A stretch of 64,000 bases of DNA from Ectocarpus siliculosus (lineage: Eukaryota; Sar; Phaeophyceae; Ectocarpales; Ectocarpaceae): the NCBI GenBank assembly GCA_000310025.1, contig FN649739.1, forward strand, positions 3,082,700 through 3,146,699, given 5' to 3'. This document shows, piece after piece, positions 59,036-64,000 of the stretch; position 1 is the first letter of the stretch, and each line of letters opens with the position of its first letter. The translations under genes were made by a program, and so were the position numbers. Under the pieces are notes generated by a model. It did not search any database. It saw only the letters and a program-made list of their open reading frames with translations, and had not been told where the DNA came from.

Positions 59036-59875
59036 CTGAAAGAGATTGAGCTGATGATGTTGAACAAGAACCCGGATCGTTTCCTCATGGGAACAGACAT
59101 GGTTCTCCACACATGCCTGGTGCAGCGCCGACCAACCCCTGGCAGCAATACGAAACGAGAGTTCAGGAGGGTTTTCAATGCAATATCATTCCTGTTGCTG
59201 GTATCGACGTCGTCGTAGTAGTATGTTGGTAGTAGACGACAAAACTGTTGGTGAGTGGTGGTTCAATGCCTGTATGTATAACAATTACTGTTGTCGTGGT
59301 GGTAGTGGTGGTAGTGTTGATCGTTGGTGCTAACCAGTGTTGCCGTTCGGTGATTAGCAACAACACGGATGAGTGAAATCACTTTTCAGGCACACTGGCG
59401 GGTCATCTGCGCAACTTCAAACGCACCCACGGAGAGCCGGCACGTAAGCAAATGCTGGTATCAACGGTGCCACCTACGCCACCACTCGAAGGCAGATCCT
59501 TGTGCTAAACCCTGGCTCGCCTCCCTCGGTCACGTGAACTCCTATTCCCTTCCCCCACGCCGTCGAAGTCACTCCAACCCCCCAACAGTGAAGCGTCAGC
59601 TCACCGACTGTCTTTGGAGCTGCAGACGGAGAGGCGGAAGATGTGTCTGAGCATCGTAGATAGATGCCAAGGCTCAACAACCGAAGGAATGAAGGTCGGA
59701 GGATGCCCGGCGTTGAGATGCCAGAAACCTGACGAGACGACGTGAAACATCGAGCGTTTGTCAACTCGGCATGTTTATCTAGCGTAAGGAGTAGCGTTAC
59801 CCCATCAGGAAAGCCATGAGTGAGAATGATGTGGAGCGAACGCCAGCCACTCGGACAAGGAACTAAAGTCGGCAT
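59036..59875 (-). CDS. Ankyrin-repeat exons (two)
   Basis: Exon 59,875-59,729 (acceptor TTTTCCAACAG, donor TCGTCAG-GTTTCT) encodes SGWRSLHIILTHGFPDGVTL with LLTLDKHAELTNARC. Exon 59,138-59,036 (acceptor TTGCTGCCAG, donor CTTTCAG-GTTTGA) encodes GWSALHQACVENHVCSHEET and IRVLVQHHQLNLF. Both follow the ankyrin pattern (G-x-x-LH, helix, LL). Phases of the two are not directly compatible, so an exon is missed or there is a frameshift. A further possible ankyrin piece ends near 60,046 (LVDYVVGRFDPDPDA). Confidence 0.6.
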
Positions 59876-60559
59876 CTGTTGGAAAAATTATGCTCGATGG
59901 GATCCGAGCCACTTTGATTCTCACGGAACAGGCTAAAGCGTCGGAAAAACGTCAGGGCAACAACGTCAGGGCAACAACGTCAGGGCAACAACGTCTCGGA
60001 ACGCTCAGCATCGTAGGGATGTGATCGGCTGTGCAGTCACCTGCGTCGGGATCCGGGTCAAAGCGACCAACGACGTAGTCCACCAGTTCCTGGCTGGGCT
60101 CAAGAAGCATGGCTCTCTTGGAAGGGTGCATCTATCAACAGCAATACAGCATGGCAGGGGGCCCGAAGAAACGGATTTACGAGAGATACACTCGTTTTGG
60201 TGTCCTGGAAATGTCCAGAAACGAACAGAGGTCGAACTCTCCAACTGGTTTAAGGCTTTAGGGAGGTTGACCACGCTTTGAGGATTTGAAAACTCTCTCT
60301 CTACCAAGAATGAATGGCGGTCAAGAAGATTTTGTCATTTCTTTCGCCGTGAATGGGTACTTATAGCTCAACAAGTGGCGCTTTCGTAGCAGAGAGAGAG
60401 AGAGAGAGAGTGAGAGAGAGGAAGGGGGGGGGGGGGGGGGGAAAAAAAGGGAAAAAGGAAAAAAGAAAGAAAAAAAGGGGGGGGTTTGCACAAAAAAACC
60501 CTTTAAAGCGGGGTATCCCCTTTTAAACCCAATTTCCTTCGAGGGGGGGTTTCAGGAAA

Positions 60560-60659
60560 NNNNNNNNNNNNNNNNNNNNNNNNNNNNNNNNNNNNNNNNN
60601 NNNNNNNNNNNNNNNNNNNNNNNNNNNNNNNNNNNNNNNNNNNNNNNNNNNNNNNNNNN
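60560..60659. other. Assembly gap (100 N)
   Basis: Exactly 100 N. The sequence to its left (60,400-60,559) is a degraded, homopolymer-rich version of 60,830-60,950, so part of that flank is probably an artefact. Confidence 0.95.
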
Positions 60660-61133
60660 GTGATGTACCGTGGGCTTTGGTTTCTCCTGGTGGGGATGCG
60701 CGCCCGTTTGTAGAGTATTCTTGGTCGGAAAAACGGAGGGAACCGGGATGCATCACGGCCACGCTTTTGTTAGTGGAAGCGGGGTTCCAAGCGTGCCGGA
60801 ATTCATTGCCCACAAGAGTTTTTTGGGGGGGGGGGGAGAGAGAGGGAGAATGAGAGAGAGACAGAGATCAAGCGGGGAGTTACGACGAAATAACCCTTTA
60901 AAGCGGGCTATCCACTTTCAGACCAAATTTCGTTCGAGGGGCTGTTCAAGGAACGTCGTTGTAGCGAACGCGACTGTGGCCCACCCTAGAAACGGTGGGT
61001 CTTGTGCTCCAAAGAACGACACAGCAGTTGTGGCTTGATACATACCTACGCGTGAACACAAGAAAGAGCTGCGCGTGTGCAAAACAGAAAAGGCAACACT
61101 AATCCAAGTTCTGGATGCAAACGATGAGGGTAC

Positions 61134-61244
61134 CTGATCTCGACACCACAGCGCGGCGTCGTAGATCCAATCTTTGCGGAAGCGGTGTGTCTCGTTCGAC
61201 CTGAGCCTGTCTTTCAGCATTCGGGGAAATGCGGCCTCCATGAT
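61134..61244 (-). CDS. Host gene exon, helical
   Basis: A 111 bp exon (37 codons), acceptor GGTTTTCAG and donor GATCAG-GTACCC. It encodes IMEAAFPRMLKDRLRSNETH and RFRKDWIYDAALWCRDQ. It lies between ankyrin exons and may be a capping or linking helix. Another likely exon is at 61,450-61,660 but three frames are open there and I cannot choose. Confidence 0.55.
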
Positions 61245-62056
61245 CTGAAAACCGAGAACGGGAAATCACGACGTGCAGAAATGATTAAAAAACAACAAAG
61301 GACGACGGTAACATTAACACACGACAACTAGCCCACGCCTAAACAACACACATCCGTAACGTCACACTATTCACATCCGCAACCCTCAGTACACCTAGGC
61401 TGTAGTGTGTTGTTGCAGATGTTGGATATTTATGAAAAACATGCACCTACGGCAACTAACCTTTGTAAAGGGCTTGTCGGCCACCGGTATCCTGTCGCTG
61501 ACCACATTCCGAACGGTCTCTTCGCCATGAAATGCCAAAAGCTCGCAACAGTCGGCCTTGGCGTACCTTTGTTGCCGATTGAAAACGCACGCACCAAGTC
61601 GACCAGAGTAAGTGCCTCAGCGACCGCATCTGCGGCTGTGAAAACACGAAATGAACTGACCGAAGCTGCTCGGAACATGTGGCCGAAGGTGACACCGGGA
61701 GAGAATCAAGTAGCGGTTTCGACTCTCACGCTGCACGCTAATGGAGACTTATTACAACTGAACCTAGAACAAGGCATGTTCTAGTGTCATGAAGAAAATT
61801 GCCTTCAGCTTCGGCAGAAACGAACAGGCGGCATATCTTTGATACCATGAACTCTTCGAGCATCGCCTCTGGTCAAAAGATATTGAGTGGCCTAAAGAAC
61901 AACGTTGCATGGCCTCCAGGGGCCACGACCGTACCAAGGAGATAACACACCAACAACGATCGACGAAGCCCTTGGTACGCGTCCGGTGGTTGGAACATGT
62001 GGGGTTGTACTACACCACAGCCACGTAACGCTCAAGTTGGGAACTTGCGCTGTCAC

Positions 62057-64000
62057 CTTGCAGCCATATGGAGAGGCGTGCAGCCGACAGTATCTTTAGC
62101 GTTCAGCGTGGCATTGTACTCCAACAGTCGCCTGCTCATGAAGAAGGGTAGGACACAGGGTATGGAAGGGTCGTTGAACAAGAAGTTCTCCCCGAAATAT
62201 TCCATTAAACACTACTCATGCTCTTCGAAAGAGTTGTGTTGACTCTTTGTCTGCCGGAGGGGGCTCTTGCGAGCACGACAAAGACGGACACAGTTGCATG
62301 GGTATCTGCACCTCCTACACGTATGTGCTCCTAAGTCTCGTCTCTCCCTCTGGCATCCATCAAGCTGTTGCAGTCTCGCCTGCAAGAGCTTCTTGGTGGT
62401 ATACTACTATAGCATTGAAAACGTTATCCACGACCCCATGAATTTATGCAAGGCTAACATACATGCATGGCCACCGGTGCCTTTCGGCGAACCCAACCGA
62501 CACACGATGAAGGCGATTCGAATTTTGATCAGCACTTGGGTTTCCCAGCACCTTACAGAGCAAGCCCGGAGGGTGCAGGCGGTCTGACCTTTCCGTGCTC
62601 TGCGTCGAGATACATCCCCACCCAGACCACTCCACCACATGGGATACCCGCCAAGTAGTCCTGCCAGGAACAAGACAGTGCTCCCCATGATCTAAAGGCT
62701 TAGGGCGAGAACTACCCCGGGCCCCTCTGGGACGGACAGTTTCCTCAACAGGGTAAAACTCGCCTGCAGGCCTCGACATTCCCATGCTTGGCGGCATGGT
62801 GCAGCGCCGTCCGCCCCATGAGATCCTTTGCGTCGACCTCGGCCTTCCTTGATATCAAGGCATCCACCACCTGCCCCATTCCCATTGATCGGACACGAAG
62901 GGTAACGAAAGCTGTGCTGGTACGGTCGCGGTGTGCAAAGTAGCGCTGCCGCCCGCTTACTCTGGACTTCACTGTCGGCCTAACTCGCTTTTTCTTGCTC
63001 CAAAGATGTGCGGGTTGACTCTATTTTCCAAGCATAGATGTTGGTTTTCGTCACTCGGGGGGTAGTGACAAATGGGTTTTGATTGGGAGGGAAGGATCCT
63101 TCTCTGGGTACGCACCACCTGCCTCGTATTCGGATGTTGATGTTGTGTTGTTGTGTTAGTGATATATCAGGATAGAAACACTGTGGGGGGGGGGCTCAGT
63201 GGTTGCTTGCCTTGCTGGGAAGTTCGAAAGGTATGAAAACGTCTCAACCAAGGTACTTGATGGCCTAGCCAACCTTCTTATCCATTCGCATCTGGAACTC
63301 ACTCTGCCGCCGCAGAGATTGATGGATGCAAGCGAGTGTTATCCTATGTCAACCATCCGTTGCAGCCACCAGAGCTGACCGCGGCATAAAGTGAGTGCGC
63401 TTCCGCAGCAGCGATGCCGACGTCTCCGCGTTTGCCCCCATATCGTTATTCCGTTTACCTCTGAGAGCCCTCAGTTTCTTGCCCTACGTGTACGGGGGAA
63501 TCACGCCACAGCTGCGTGTAGCTTCCCAGAAGATCGACTACAGTTTATCGTTGGGAGGAGGTACCTCACCTCGCAATGACCCCTCGCAGCCGCCAGAGCT
63601 AGCGGCAGGCTGACGGCCCCGCGTGGCAAGTGCAGGGCCCCGGCGTCGGGAGGCTGGCCCGCAGAGAGATAAAGCTCCACCTCGAACAAGAGCCCTGACT
63701 CACAACACTGGGAACGATTATTGCAGGGGGTAGGTGTTCTCGTCGTCAGAAATAGAGGGACGGGGGGACGGGGGGAGGGGGGGGGAGGACTTATTGTGGG
63801 GGGTAGTTGAGTCGGGTTTACCGTGAAGCACTGCTACGATGCGGTAACTCATCATGCACACCTGCCAAAAGTCCAGAAGCCTCGGCCGCACCAAATCGGC
63901 GCCCGTGCTCCCTTCTCCCCTTCGCAGGCGCTGGGCGTACCCTTCCATCCTGCGCGTCGAAATTCCTCTGTCGCGCAACACCTCTAGCAGGACAGCCCCG
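62057..64000 (-). CDS. Ankyrin-repeat exons, 5' part of host gene (partial)
   Basis: Exons: from beyond 64,000 to 63,862; 63,698-63,570; 62,870-62,764; 62,134-62,057. Phases agree at every junction. They read LLEVLRDRGISTRRMEGYAQ, then LPLALAAARGHCE joined to VVDALISRKAEVDAKDLMGR, then TALHHAAKHGNVEACSRRLL joined to EYNATLNAKDTVGCTPLHMA. This is textbook ankyrin spacing, which also confirms the splice sites. The third exon uses a GC donor (CTGCAG-GCGAGT). The gene's start lies outside the window. Ankyrin repeats are protein-binding scaffolds; the protein is probably a cytoplasmic or membrane-associated adaptor. Confidence 0.75.

Noticed and set aside
60402-60420. GA microsatellite considered as a regulatory GAGA element
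   Set aside because: It lies in the low-quality sequence next to the assembly gap and may be an artefact.

Overview
This is a eukaryotic nuclear window. It contains retrotransposons with reverse transcriptase, RNase H and integrase or tyrosine recombinase, and a multi-exon gene with GT-AG introns of several hundred bases. I saw no bacterial operon, rRNA, tRNA or CRISPR array. Intron length, balanced base composition, the mix of retroelements and an ankyrin/WW/TRAF-finger/glycine-rich host gene suggest a photosynthetic stramenopile, most likely a brown alga. That assignment is inference.

Left part (1-23,270). A mosaic repeat unit occurs in diverged copies (about 3,200-4,600 plus 8,434-9,250, and about 20,850-22,993 plus 37,738-38,030) and is broken up by later insertions. 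Two of these are copies of one tyrosine-recombinase (YR) retroelement family. The copy at 4,602-8,433 has lost gag and RT but keeps the split direct repeat plan A1-internal-B1-A2-B2. The copy at 9,252-17,235 carries a gag-like ORF with a CCCH finger, RT/RNase H and a YR, but lacks A2/B2 and has frameshifts in RT and YR. Both carry an array of short units able to form stem-loops. A fold-back inverted repeat (about 17,590-18,905) and dispersed direct repeats follow.

Middle part (23,270-37,737). A 14.5 kb Ty3/gypsy element has about 305-312 bp LTRs (TG...CA) and a 4 bp target duplication (GTAG). Order: Ser/Thr-rich and RS/RG-rich ORFs, a gag ORF with a CCHC knuckle, then a NADAR (YbiA-like ADP-ribose glycosidase fold) domain in frame with the aspartic protease, then RT, RNase H, HHCC integrase, a chromodomain and a Tudor-like tail. 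It is decayed by stops and frameshifts. The NADAR domain in a retrotransposon polyprotein is the most striking observation in the window.

Right part (about 39,800-64,000). Exons on the minus strand run to the right edge. From the 5' side: ankyrin repeats, degenerate WW domains, a Cys-rich UBR-box-like exon, coiled coil, TRAF-type zinc fingers, then a glycine-rich ALK-like domain and a C-terminal stop at 39,826. Splice phases agree within several exon groups, but the groups are not all linked, so this may be one very large gene or several adjacent paralogous genes. A 100-N assembly gap with a low-quality duplicated flank lies at 60,560-60,659.
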